Source: Engraulis encrasicolus
Taxonomy: Eukaryota; Chordata; Actinopteri; Clupeiformes; Engraulidae
DNA: 64,000 nucleotides
Assembly (NCBI RefSeq): GCF_034702125.1
Contig: NC_085869.1
Span: 9,666,063-9,730,062, forward strand
Direction: 5' to 3'
A program made the position numbers and the translations under genes. Positions 13,419 through 24,994 of this stretch are shown in pieces (position 1 is the first letter of the stretch; each line of letters begins with the position of its first letter). A model generated the notes under the pieces. That model saw nothing but the letters and a program-made list of their open reading frames with translations, was not told where the DNA came from and ran no database searches.

Positions 13419-13624
13419 ACTAATATGGCCAGTAAGTACAGTAAGTTTTGCAGCAACAAACTCTATTTCTGGAAATTCAAAATGGCAGACATTTCATGTA
13501 TGAAAAGTGCAATTTTCCCAATCATAATGGGTACTGAATTTGATGGTGGTGGTAGGAATTTGTGGAAATTTAACATTTGTGAATGGGAAGCAAGAAAAAC
13601 AATAATCACACAGTGCACCTTTAA
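13419..13624 (+). mobile_element. TTAA-type MITE copy, left-truncated
   Basis: It contains ggaaattcaaaatggcagac, catgtatgaaaag and a cagtgcacct end abutting TTAA (13621-13624). This is the same family as 56835-57349 (there inverted) and 59040-59273. The left end lacks a matching inverted repeat. Confidence 0.6.
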
Positions 13625-13871
13625 GACTGTTTCCATGACACCACCATGTCCTTCCTGCAAGTGACTCATGTTTTATGTTCATATCATATTTTATCAGTTA
13701 GATGTGTGTCTTTGTTTTCATGTCCATTTCAATGCGTAAAAAAATAGGCCAACTGACAAAAAAGGCTGTTAAAAGATGCCATATAGTGTAGCACCGTGCT
13801 CTGTCACACAGTTTTTTTGACCACATGTGAATATCACACATTTGATCATGTCACTAGCACATATGCCACTC

Positions 13872-14081
13872 CAGGGCTGGCACTAGGCATAGGCAGACTA
13901 GGCGGTCGCCGAGGGTGCCAATGTCCTGGGGGGCCCACTGAATTACAATATTAAGCTAAATAAAGCATTAAACTTTACATTGACAATGTTTTTAATGGGC
14001 ACTCAGTATACATGATACTAGATCAGCTGTGGAAAAGATCGGTGCTCGCCTAGGGCACCAAATTGCCTAGAACCGTCCCTG
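13872..14081. mobile_element. hAT MITE
   Basis: The left end CAGGGCTGGCACTAGGCA matches the inverse of the right end (GCCTAGAACCGTCCCTG). The flanks tgccactc and caccactc agree at 6 of 8 positions, as expected of an aged 8-bp target duplication. Confidence 0.7.
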
Positions 14082-14089
14082 CACCACTC

Positions 14090-14636
14090 TGTTACTTGAG
14101 GCACTGAGAGCCTTGAAACAGGCTAGCACCCCACTTGAAACTGTTTGCTTTGCAGTATTTTCTTTTACCTCAGTTGACTATGCTCCCTGAACACTCCTTC
14201 TGGTAGGCTATGGTAGCCAGCAGCTTTTTGCAATTGTCAAGTTCAGACCTCCGTGTTGATGGTATACCTGCCAACCTGTAGAAACACATTTCAGTGAAGT
14301 TAGAAGCGTCTTGCTGTCACTCATCTTGTTTTGGACTGTGTGTAATCAATCAACTCCAGGAATGTAAAGGGGTCATGGAGGTTGTTTTTCTCAGTGTTAT
14401 TAGTTTTAAAAGTCACAGAGAAAGTTAACATGTTAACGTGGAGGTAAAGAGTTAAACCTGTAGTTTATGCACACACACACACACCACACGTTTAGCCTCA
14501 TCCGCTCAAAGGAAGACACGTGTATCCTGCTGTTGGTATCTGTGACCTAACTAAGTGGAGCGAGTATCTATATCTACACACGTCCTCTTTCATCCGTCAG
14601 CTTTACTACTGAGTAATTCGTTTTTTCTTCAAACCA
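14090..14636. other. No gene recognised
   Basis: Unremarkable sequence with a short (ac)n at 14469-14482. Confidence 0.4.
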
Positions 14637-15135
14637 GGGCAGTCATGGGTAAGCAGACGTCAGACTCATAGCCCAAAGGTTGCTGGTTTGACTCCCGACC
14701 CGCCAGGTTGGTGAGAAGAGTAATTAACCAGTGCTCTCCCCCATCCTCCTCCATGATGGGGCTTTCAGGCCGACCAGAACGGAGCCGGTTCCGGTGCCCG
14801 CACCAGTTACGTTCAGCACTAAAGTGCTTACCTGCGAACCTCCCGTGTTCATACCGGGCTCTAAGCTTTTTCTGCACCTGACTGTGTTACCCGGATGAAC
14901 AGCTGACGGCCATGCTGTCATCACGGTTCGTGGAGAAAAAACCTTTCTGGTTCGCGAACGCTAATATCTGTGGCGTGAACACGACGGCCGGTTCACGATT
15001 AGGTGCGGGAACAGGCTCCAGCACGGTTCTCAGTCGGCCTGAACGCGCTATGACTGAGGTACTCTGAGCATGGTACCGCTCCGCAGTGTGCAGTGTTCAC
15101 TTGAGTGCTGCCTGTGTCACAATGACAATGTGGAA
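14637..15135 (+). mobile_element. tRNA-derived SINE, split by a DNA element
   Basis: The head gggcagtcatgggtaagc plus ggtttgactcccg has the spacing of pol III A and B boxes. The body has cccgccaggttggtgag and ctcccccatcctcctccat. The body resumes after an insertion with ctgaggtactctgagcatgg and ends near gtcacaatgacaatgtgg. The insertion occupies 14757-15049. Confidence 0.75.
14757..15049. mobile_element. GC-rich MITE inserted in a SINE
   Basis: The ends ggctttcaggccgacc and its inverse gtcggcctgaacgcgc are followed inward by a second matched block around gagccggttccgg / ggaacaggctcc. The tetranucleotide atga flanks both sides (14753-14756 and 15050-15053). The superfamily is uncertain. Confidence 0.65.
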
Positions 15136-15444
15136 AAAAACACAAGACATGAAATAGCAAAATGTAATTTTGCAGGAATGCATGTTTGTGTCACATCCTC
15201 CGTTTTTGAAACAGAAACAGCATAGTGTCCTACATGCGTATTAGGTTGCAGAGCACTCAGACAGAGTAAATGATATAGGCTACTGTAAGTGATAGCTTTG
15301 TGTGCATTAGGCCAGGCATGGTTTAGGCTACTGTGTAGGCCCACAGGGCTGAAATTGAAGGCTAGCCCTTCACTCCTTAACCTTCACCCTGAACCTCACA
15401 CTGCCTGCTGGTTGCCGCTGGCTACAGGCAGGCATGAACGTCAC

Positions 15445-16683
15445 CAGTGTTGGGAAAGTTCATTTTGTACGTGAACTAGTTCAAGTTCAAGTTCACAGCT
15501 CTCGGAATGAACTTGTTTGTTCATAGTTCATATTTTTTTCAAAATGAACTAGTTCGTTCATAGTTCACAAAATAAATGAACTAGTTCATTTTAGTTCACA
15601 CCCCCCCCCCCCACCAAAAAAAAAAAATAATAATAATAAAAATTCATTAAAAGCCCATTTAAATGCTCCACATATTATAATAGCCATTATTTAATGGGTT
15701 AATTAGTGTTAACAATGCCATTGCTGGATATTACTGTATTTTAGTTGTGCATTAGAGCAGTGGTCTATTAGTAGTAGTAGTAATAGAGAGTATAGTCCTT
15801 AACTGTGTTTTCTGCAGTGTTGGGAAAGTTAATTTTCTACTAGTTCATAGTTCAGTTCACAGCTCACCCCCCATGTTGAAAAAAGTGTAGGCCTAATTGA
15901 CAAAGCCCATATTTAATTAGTTTTAACAATGAGATTGTTAGATATTAGTCTACTGTATTTTAGTTTTGCATTAAGAGTGGTTTATCAGTAGGCCTAGTAG
16001 TCCTTTACAGTGTTTGTTGTTTAGACACTGTGTGTGCTGAGCGATTTCACTTCTTTTCGGTTACTGTATGGACTGGACTTAAAACGGGTGCGTGGATTCT
16101 GTAACGTTTTCCTGCACTGTTGTTCTGTCTCATGTGCAAAATTTGCCATCCTGCAACATGCCAGTAGACAGATTTCTCTTCTTGTTGTTGGTGCTGCGTG
16201 CAGCGCATTTTGACTTAAATAGTGAAGCGAGAGCACTCCACACTTATTCCAAACGCCCTGAAGACGGTCGCTAGAAGTCTTAATCTAAAAAGTCACCGGG
16301 AAGTCAGAAAACTTGCACATTGCTGGCTGGTTGCTGGCCGCTCTGATTTTAAGTAGAGCTATGCCTGCTGTTTGCTTGGTCCTGCCTCTTTGCACGAGAC
16401 GAAAGACAGTCTGAGAGAATGGTGTCTGACGCTGTCAGAGAGAATGGATAAGACATAATGCTAGACTCTCTGACACATGTGTTTAGTCGCGGTTTCTGCA
16501 GGAATATTAATGAAATCTGGTAACTACGGAATGAACGGAATGATGAACTAATGAACGTGTCGTTCATGGGCTCCAGAATGAACACGTTCATAGTTCATTC
16601 ACCATCTTGTAAATGTTGTACATTCAGTTGACGTTCTCTCAAAATATGAACTCGTTCATGAACTTTCACTGAACACAACACTG
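15445..16683. mobile_element. hAT-type element, 1.24 kb, gttcatgaac-rich
   Basis: The left end CAGTGTTGGGAAAGTTCA pairs with the right end tgaactttcactgaac...CAACACTG. The flanks aacgtcac (15437-15444) and aacgccac (16684-16691) match at 7 of 8. A second head-like sequence cagtgttgggaaagtt at about 15816 suggests one copy inserted in, or recombined with, another. No transposase remains. Confidence 0.8.
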
Positions 16684-16690
16684 AACGCCA

Positions 16691-16975
16691 CATGGAGCAG
16701 GAAGGACGTAGCCTGGCTATTGCGACTGCAAGCCTGCCCAGGGGTGTCGTACATGGGGGTCAAAGTGTGACTGAGTTACCAGGGCCCTGTGTATATACTG
16801 CAGGAGGGGGCCCACACAGTGGCTGATTTACAGTATGTAGATATATGGCTTGGGAGGGGTCCATTTGAGCTGATTGCACATAGGGCCCACAATTTGCTGT
16901 TACGCCCCTGTGCATGATAGTTACATGGAACAGGAGGGAAGTAGCCTGGCTATTGTGACTGCAAGCCTCTCGAAA
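16691..16975 (+). repeat. Local direct duplication around a gggccc-rich block
   Basis: catggagcaggaaggacgta...gactgcaagcct (16691-16736) recurs at 16924-16971. Between the copies lies a block running from caggggtgtcg to acgcccctg that may be a small element. Confidence 0.55.
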
Positions 16976-17581
16976 CTATATGGTCCGGCTAACTCACACT
17001 GTCAACCCATTTCTCTGCAGGAGATACCAAGGGTGTGTCTTGCTCGTGTTCAATTATTGCACCGGTAGGCCACTGGTTGAAGTTACAATCGATGGCACCA
17101 CTCATTCCTTCCCTCACTTGTTACCTAAACTGGTGTGTTTTTTATTGCCTTAAATACGCCCCAACGGACTTTGAAATGTTGTAAATAGCAAGACTAGTCA
17201 GATTTAACGAGTTTGAAAAATGTTGAGCACTGCCACAGTTAGTATGCGCTGGCCCAGGCTGGGTTGGTCAGGCAAGTAGGACACTGGTTCAGGTAATGTA
17301 TGCTTAAGGCTCACTCACTAATGCGGGAACAGGACCAAAGGCAAACAGTCTGTCTTTACAATATTGATCCATTGAGGTAAACTACAACTTTTAAATAAAC
17401 GTTCAAAAAGAGCATGCGCATGAAACACAATTGGTGCTTATTTAAGCTGGTGAAATATTCAGGCTGATGTCTGATGGGTTTACCACAGGCAAAAGGCCAT
17501 GTCATCACAGAACAATGTCGAAAGTTGCTCGGCAAGTTATGAAATTCAATGAGGTGTGGGGGCTTCAGAGTAGGGCATTGT
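16976..17581. other. No gene recognised
   Basis: Mixed sequence without splice-flanked open blocks or inverted ends. Confidence 0.4.
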
Positions 17582-17589
17582 GTTGGACG

Positions 17590-17929
17590 TAGGGCTGCAC
17601 GATTATGGAAAAAAAAATCATGATCACGATTATTCGGGTCAAAATCAGAAACACGATTATTAATCACGATTGTTGATTTTTCAATTATACCAAAATGAAA
17701 TATAACCAAGAATTAATTATATAGGCCTACGGGAGGACCAACCTGAATTTTCATAATTATGTAAGAGGCAATAGCATGAAACTTAGGTGGACAGATTTCT
17801 GGCCAGAAACACCAGCCTGTCAGTATGTTCTGGCTTCAAGGACATTCAAGGGGGCCGTCACAATAGCCACGATTAAATACCAATTGAAATCACCATTTTC
17901 GATCATTTTCGATTAATTGTGCAGCCCTA
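17590..17929. mobile_element. hAT MITE with perfect 8-bp TSD
   Basis: The element runs from TAGGGCTGCACGATTA to the inverse TAATTGTGCAGCCCTA. The sequence gttggacg flanks both sides (17582-17589 and 17930-17937). The interior repeats cacgatta motifs. Confidence 0.92.
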
Positions 17930-17959
17930 GTTGGACGTGCAATGAATACTGTTAATGTG

Positions 17960-18442
17960 TACTTAGATTAGCTTCACAGCCTTCTACTCCTCAGCCCTCA
18001 GTTGACTATTGAAGCAAGGGTGGTAAAGAAGGCAAATACCATATGTGAGGATCTTTCCCACCCCTTACAGCAAGCATATGAGTTGTTGCCCTCAGGTAGG
18101 AGGTTTAGGATGCCCTCATTTAAGACAAACTGAGCCCGCCAATCATTTATACCTACTAGTATATCCATGCTAAATAAGACAACTGTAAGTTAGACTGAAT
18201 AGCACACTGCACTTTGGTACTAAATACTGCACTTTACTGTGTTTATGTTGGGTTTTTTGTCAACCTGTCTTTTTGTCCTATAGAGGGAGGGGAGGCGGGG
18301 GGTGGGGGGAGGGGGGGTCGTGTTTGTCTATTGTGTTCTTGTTTATTGTAATGTCTTGGTAATTGTATCAGATGCACTGAAAATGGCACAGAACAAATTT
18401 CCGAAAGGACAAATAAATAATCTATCTATCTATCTATCTATC
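17960..18442 (+). mobile_element. LINE 3' end (L2/CR1-like) with tetranucleotide tail
   Basis: A coding remnant (18020-18133) is followed by a 3' UTR that ends aacaaatttccgaaaggac, aataaataa and (tcta)n at 18421-18442. This is the usual tail of fish L2-type LINEs. It is 5'-truncated, as expected for target-primed insertion. Confidence 0.7.
18020..18133 (+). pseudogene. LINE ORF2 C-terminal remnant
   Basis: An open frame of 37 codons ends in a stop. It reads CEDLSHPLQQAYELLPSGRR and then FRMPSFKTN. The SHPL...LLPSGRR-R motif is characteristic of the C-terminus of L2-like LINE reverse-transcriptase proteins, from family knowledge. Confidence 0.7.
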
Positions 18443-18599
18443 AGTTCCAGTGACTGGCTGGGAAAGTACCTTGTGGAGTGCCACATGTACGATGACTGGT
18501 CTCACTGAAGGGAAAGTCCTTGACCCATTGATGCAGGATGCTGCGTAATGAAACATTAACCCAGGCGCCTGTCTGTAGCTGCATGGATGCAGCATTCAG

Positions 18600-18870
18600 G
18601 TTTTTAGTATGTTAGAGCTGAATTAACACATTCTAATGCACAGTGATTGTCTTGGTTTTCAAATGCTACTTATTTCATGTTTTTATGTGTTTCGGAGGCT
18701 GAGATATTTAAGTTTTTATAGGCCAAAGGGCACCTTTTCCCAAAAACGGCTTAAGCACTCAGCAGGCATATTTGGCAGGGGCTTTAGGCATCGCTGGGTT
18801 AATGCTCAACCCAGTGTAAGGGGAACAGCCCAACAGGTGCCCCAGAGGAACTGAGCAGGGGGGTATCATC
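18600..18870 (+). repeat. Dispersed repeat, copies at 23433 and 63580
   Basis: The block ggcatatttggcaggggctt to gaggaactgagcaggg is repeated almost exactly at 23433-23540. Upstream parts (cattctaatgca, the ggctgagatatttaag region) recur inverted near 63600-63750. Confidence 0.6.
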
Positions 18871-19031
18871 AGAGAAATTAGAACCAGTGAGAAGATTCAG
18901 TCTGATTGGTTCCCATTGTAGTCAGTTAGCTTTGCATGCATACTGCAGTTCCTATTGAGTGTCCACTAGTTGGCGAGCGTTGGTAAGTTCTTCATGTGGG
19001 AAAATGTATGGAATGGAAAAGGGAGCCAATA

Positions 19032-19794
19032 CAGTATATCACGAAAGTGAGTATACCCCTCAGTTTTTGCAGATATGTGAGTATATCTTTTCATAGGAAA
19101 GCATTACAGAAATTTCACTTGGACACAATGATTAGTGACCTTTTAATAATTTCTTGTTCACTCAGAAAGAAAACTAAATACAGCCATTAATGTTTGAACA
19201 TGTTTGAACTCACAAAAGTGAGTACACTCCAGATGAAAATCCGATAGAGAAGGGGCTGTGTTTGCTCGAATCGTCTTGAAATGAAACAAAATAAAAAGGG
19301 ATGAAAAGGGAGGTCCTCAGTGTATGTTTCAACCTTTCTTTGCACTGAACTTTTACATTTTGAGTCTGCATCTGGCTTAAATAGATTGGTGTGAGATTTG
19401 AATGCAATCCTATGGAGAATATCATGATCTGCTTCAGTAGTCACAGTGCATGTTGACATGCATGTTTCTTTTAGGTGTATTTCAATTACCAATGTTGACA
19501 GCATTCATGCATCCCCAAAAGATGTCCCACTACCATGCTTGGCTTTTGATAGGATACACTTTTTAAAAAAAAAACTCACTTGTTTACCACCACACATGCT
19601 TGACACCATCTAAAGTATATTTGTTTATCTTGGTCTCTTCAGATCACATGACATGGTTCCAGTGATCCATATCCTTGGTCTGTTTATCTCTCTTGAGACC
19701 AAGATAAACAAATTTGCTTTAGATGGTGTCAAGCATGTGTGGTGGTAAACAAGTGAGTTTTACAAAAAAGTGTATTCACTTTCGTGATATACTG
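19032..19794. mobile_element. Tc1-like derivative with self-inverted transposase fragment
   Basis: Both ends read CAGTATATCACGAAAGTGA inward and are flanked by TA, the Tc1/mariner target. Inside, a fragment of about 65 bp around gatggtgtcaagcatgtgtg is present twice in opposite orientation (about 19571-19636 and 19691-19760). Translated, the right-hand copy gives DGVKHVWW, like the conserved DGVxxVWR stretch of Tc1 transposase. The element cannot encode a transposase. Confidence 0.85.
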
Positions 19795-20259
19795 TATGCT
19801 AAATACATTGCTACTGCAATTTCCAGTCACAAATCTCATCAACAAAATATTCCTGGTAAGCATTATGGCTGGTGTTTAATAATAGGCTGTATTGTCAAAT
19901 CTTTCAGGTGTTTAGTTTTTCATCAGGGAAGAAGATTTCAACCTGTACACGCTAGCATCCCGCTAATGTTTATGGGTTTGGCCCCATAAATTGAGCTTTG
20001 TGACCCAGTATATAATAATCTAGTGGCACAAAATGATCGAAATGATACTCAAATGAGGTCTTAATACGTATATCTTCAAACTGAATATTAATATTTCAGG
20101 GCAAAAAATTATAAAAAATCCAAAACATGATTATAGTAGTATTAGGGTTAGCCATTTGTGGCTAGTAGCTAGTTCCTAGAGTGAACACCCCCTGGTATCA
20201 TGACACAGAAAATAGTCCACCAGACATGTTTGAGGCAACCCTTTTCAAAATTGTAGTGC

Positions 20260-21560
<1,301 letters not shown>

Positions 21561-21816
21561 TGTTTTATTATATGGTGTGACGTCATCGGTCGAATGCTCC
21601 ATTCATTTCAACGGGGCTCCCCAACGTTCGCACGTCTGTTATTTTTCGATAACGGACGGGTTGGTCTATAACAGACCGCTGTCAATGGCAACAAGACTTT
21701 TCACTGCTAAAGCGACTTTTCAACAAGACTCTAATCAGCTGTTGTCCTGGCTACCTAGCTGTTGCCTAGCGGTGTTTCACAACTGCACGTTTTGTTTTGC
21801 GCAGCAACAATCTTAA

Positions 21817-23095
21817 CCCTAAAGCGACCGACTGAGGTCATTTATGACCCCGGGCACATATTTTCATACACCATTTCTGCAATTTTCATCAGAAAAACTT
21901 GTCCTTCTAGGAGTTTGTCAATACATATGTTGTGCATGTTGTGAATGATTTTTGTGAGTTTTGGACCATCTATATGGGATTTATAATCAAAACACCTCTG
22001 GGGTCATTTATGACCCCGAGAGGATCCATGAGATACTCAACATTATAATGTCCATTGTTGTTGTAATTTTCAAACTCTGGTTTTTGTATTTTGTGTCTTT
22101 GGGCAGGCCATGGTCAGCAGACCTAAAATATTCATAATATAAACATTTATAGTATTAAAATATAATATATTATATAAATAAACAGGGCACCCCTGCGATA
22201 GCCAACGAAGCATATTGTGAGGGCACCCAGGGAGCATTTCCTCTGTTATTGCTCCATATTTGTTGATATCATGGCACAGTGGTCCTAGACACATGATGAG
22301 AATATAAAATTGAAGTCATCCTGATGAACAAAGAGGTAGTAAACAAGTCATCAGTGTAGAAATCAATGGCGTTTTTTGAATTTTCCTTATTATATGGCTA
22401 TACAAAGGCTGAAGCATCAGTTGAATCATTTCTTTGCTCTAATACATATAGAAGACACCTTTTCACAGCTACAATGTCCAGAAAAAGTTTCAAAGACATT
22501 TTGAGTGTGCATAAGGTTATATGTTTGAGACATGGTTTTGTCTATGTAAATTACCATATTCTCTGATCTTGTGATTTCTTGAACCCAGGAATGTTGAGTA
22601 CCCTAAGGTTTTATTGCAGAAATATCATCTATGGGCCATAGATATAATTTGGCTTGGTTTCCCAAAGTTTCACTTTGAGCAATTTCCATAATTAGCATAA
22701 ATATACTGTATTATTATGGTAAGACTACTACAAGTGAATAGGCTAAAAAAATTAAAAGATAGATATCACCATGAAACTTTCTCAGTTGATTACTGATGAT
22801 GAGAGAAGAAAAAAATGTATTGGATGTTTTTTGTATTTTGATGTTTACATATGCAAATGAGGGCATACATCATATTTAGCGTATGTAAGTTTGACCAATT
22901 TTCAGCAAAACAATAAAATGTTCAAATTCACATTTTTTTGCTTTAGATGAGGAACAAGTATGTGCAAGATGTAAGTAAATTTGAATGAACCCCAAAAAAT
23001 AATTTATATAGTGGTATTTCTATATAAACTCCTTGGGGTCATAAATGACCCCGCTCGGTCAGATTAGTCGCAAAAACAGGCCGGTCGCTTGAGGG
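21817..23095. mobile_element. piggyBac-like relic inserted at TTAA
   Basis: The ends CCCTAAAGCGACCG and (inverse) CCCTCAAGCGACCG abut TTAA on the left (21813-21816) and TTGA on the right (23096-23099), fitting the TTAA target of piggyBac. Palindromic ggtcatttatgacccc motifs occur near both ends and internally. A transposase fragment lies at 22366-22520. Confidence 0.85.
22366..22566 (+). pseudogene. piggyBac transposase fragment (PGBD-like)
   Basis: The frame reads SVESFLCSNTYRR then HLFTATMSRKSFKDILSVH. The F-ATMSRxxFxxIL motif is a hallmark of the piggyBac transposase domain, just upstream of the usual RFDD block, which is missing. The frame is only 66 codons and ends without the catalytic aspartates, so it is a decayed remnant. 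Confidence 0.7.
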
Positions 23096-23164
23096 TTGAC
23101 ATTAAATAGACCTAAAGAAATGTCCCCGCCATGTGTGAATCATTTAAGTATATCCATATAATAA

Positions 23165-23312
23165 GCGGGTTAACTTTCGGCGAGTCGGTCGCTTTGTGGA
23201 ATAGCAGCACTTCAGAGAGAACAAGACCCCTCTGCTCCGCGTCGGGGTCTAAAGATTCTCTCTGTCGTGCTGCTATTCCACGGTAGCGACCTTCTCGCCA
23301 AACGTTAACCCT
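23165..23312. repeat. Long near-perfect hairpin (copy 1)
   Basis: Arm gggttaactttcggcgagtc...acaagacccc pairs with ggggtctaaagattctctct...cgccaaacgttaaccc around a loop of about 13 bases. The same hairpin is at 60352-60500. Confidence 0.85.
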
Positions 23313-23432
23313 TACTTAATGGCACCATTTTACTGTACAGGTCACCAAAGGTCACTAATCCTACCTCTGGTGGTAACTTACTGTGCCTAAACAATACATG
23401 AAATCAAACAAACAAATGTAGTACATTGGAGC

Positions 23433-23540
23433 TTAGCAGGCATATTTGGCAGGGGCTTTAGGCATCGCTGGGTTAATGCTCAACCCAGTGTAAGGGGAAC
23501 AGCCCAACAGGTGCCCCAGAGGAACTGAGCAGGGGGTTGG
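23433..23540 (+). repeat. Second copy of the 18759-18870 repeat
   Basis: About 105 bases are essentially identical to 18759-18865, from agcaggcatatttggc to gaactgagcaggggg. Confidence 0.85.
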
Positions 23541-23703
23541 GACCATGGAGGTAGTATAAGAACTGGAGTGAAGAAGTCTTGCCTTGCTAAGCGACGAAGC
23601 TAACAAGCCAAATCCTGACCCCCTGGTTGGTATCATGAGGAGGGTATGTCAACCATGGCGGAGGATGTATACAGGGGCTTGGTATCATGGGGAGGGTATA
23701 CAT

Positions 23704-24985
23704 TAGGGCTGGTAAAATAATATTCGAAATTCGAATATTATTCGAATATGAGAAAAATATGTATATTCAAATGTAAAAATGAATATTCTAATAATTTACA
23801 AAATATATTGCGCAGGGCAGCGCGCGCATTGATTCTCCTAATAGTCTTAAGTGTCCATGGTGCGTCCCTTACTGGCCTGTGTGTAGCTGCTGCAGTCACA
23901 TGTCACAACAAGGAAGCAAGGACTGCGAGTTGCTTTGTTGATAGAGAGTAGCTTCGTGCAGATTGTTTTGACATTTGAGTTCTTATTGCTGTTCGAACCG
24001 CATTGTAAGAAGTTGTCGTCTCTCGTGAATGACTTACAACGTGGAGCTCTACACCCCCACCCCAAACTATGCATGGAATAAAAGTGAGCCGAGTGATAAA
24101 GTGGTATGGAAGCTGGCGAGGTGTGAGTTAGCACCATGAAGTAGCAATATAGCTTTTTTGTAGCTACAGATAAGCGACTGGTCTTCACATTTTTTGCACC
24201 GTCCGCCACAAATGCTGGCTTAAGATTAAGGCGACAAGAGGCAGTCACGAATTGCTTGAATTGGGCACGAGATGCACGAGACCAAAGCAGGCGGCATCAA
24301 GGAGTTTGTCAAAGCAGCAATGGAATCAAGCGAGGTACAGCCCAAATTTTAGGTTGGGTGACGCTAGTGTGTGTGTGTGTGTGGGTGAGTGAGAGAGAGG
24401 GAGCGCGCATCCGCGAAGGTGCCGTTGTGAAAGACAATAGGTCCCCCATACCAACTCCAGGCAATAGAAACAGCATTTGGTCAAAACGAAAGTATCAATC
24501 CTGGTCTCAATTAGCCTACTTGTGATTTAGTATGGCGTTTGCCGCCAGACAAGGTCTGAATGAATACGCCCTAAATTAAGAGTGACATTTACTTACGACC
24601 AAACAGCATTGCTTCTAACATCTACAGTCGCCAGTTACGGACCAAGATAGTCTTTCACACCGTGTTTCCCTGATTATTATCGACGTTCAAAGTGTTGCGC
24701 CACTAGGAGGGCACAGCCTGGCTAGTGCCGTGTGTCTACTTTCCCAATTGTGTTGTTCGTATCTATTCGATCTCCAGCTCAAAATAAACGGGTAGAACAA
24801 TATGCAATAGCCTTTTCCCCACTGTCTAAAGTGTCTATTCCGTGCCGTCATTTTCGTCATTTTCTCCTCTGGAAAAAATATTAATTAATTATTAATAATA
24901 TTTGAATATATTCGATATTAAGACCATATTTTAAGACCCATATTCGAATTTACAAAGTAATTTCTGGGGAATGTTACCAGCCCTA
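23704..24985. mobile_element. hAT element, 1.28 kb, non-autonomous
   Basis: The ends TAGGGCTGGTAA and the inverse TTACCAGCCCTA are flanked by gtatacat and gtatacgt (7 of 8). AT-rich attcgaatat motifs lie inside both ends. The GC-richer middle (about 23810-24860) holds no recognisable hAT transposase domain. Confidence 0.85.
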
Positions 24986-24994
24986 GTATACGTC

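Larger units (their letters stand above)
21568..23314. mobile_element. Foldback-ended repeat interrupted by piggyBac; second copy 60021-60503
   Basis: The left part (atatggtgtgacgtcatcgg to about 21812) and the right part (about 23100-23314) are contiguous in the second copy at 60021-60503, at well over 90% identity. The right part is a hairpin with arms of about 65 bases around gtcgctttgtggaatagcag / ctgctattccacggtagcga. The superfamily is unassigned. Confidence 0.75.

Noticed and set aside
23704..24985. hAT transposase gene
   Set aside because: The ends and target duplication are clear, but no BED finger, RNase-H-like core or C-terminal hAT dimerisation motif could be seen in the short frames inside.
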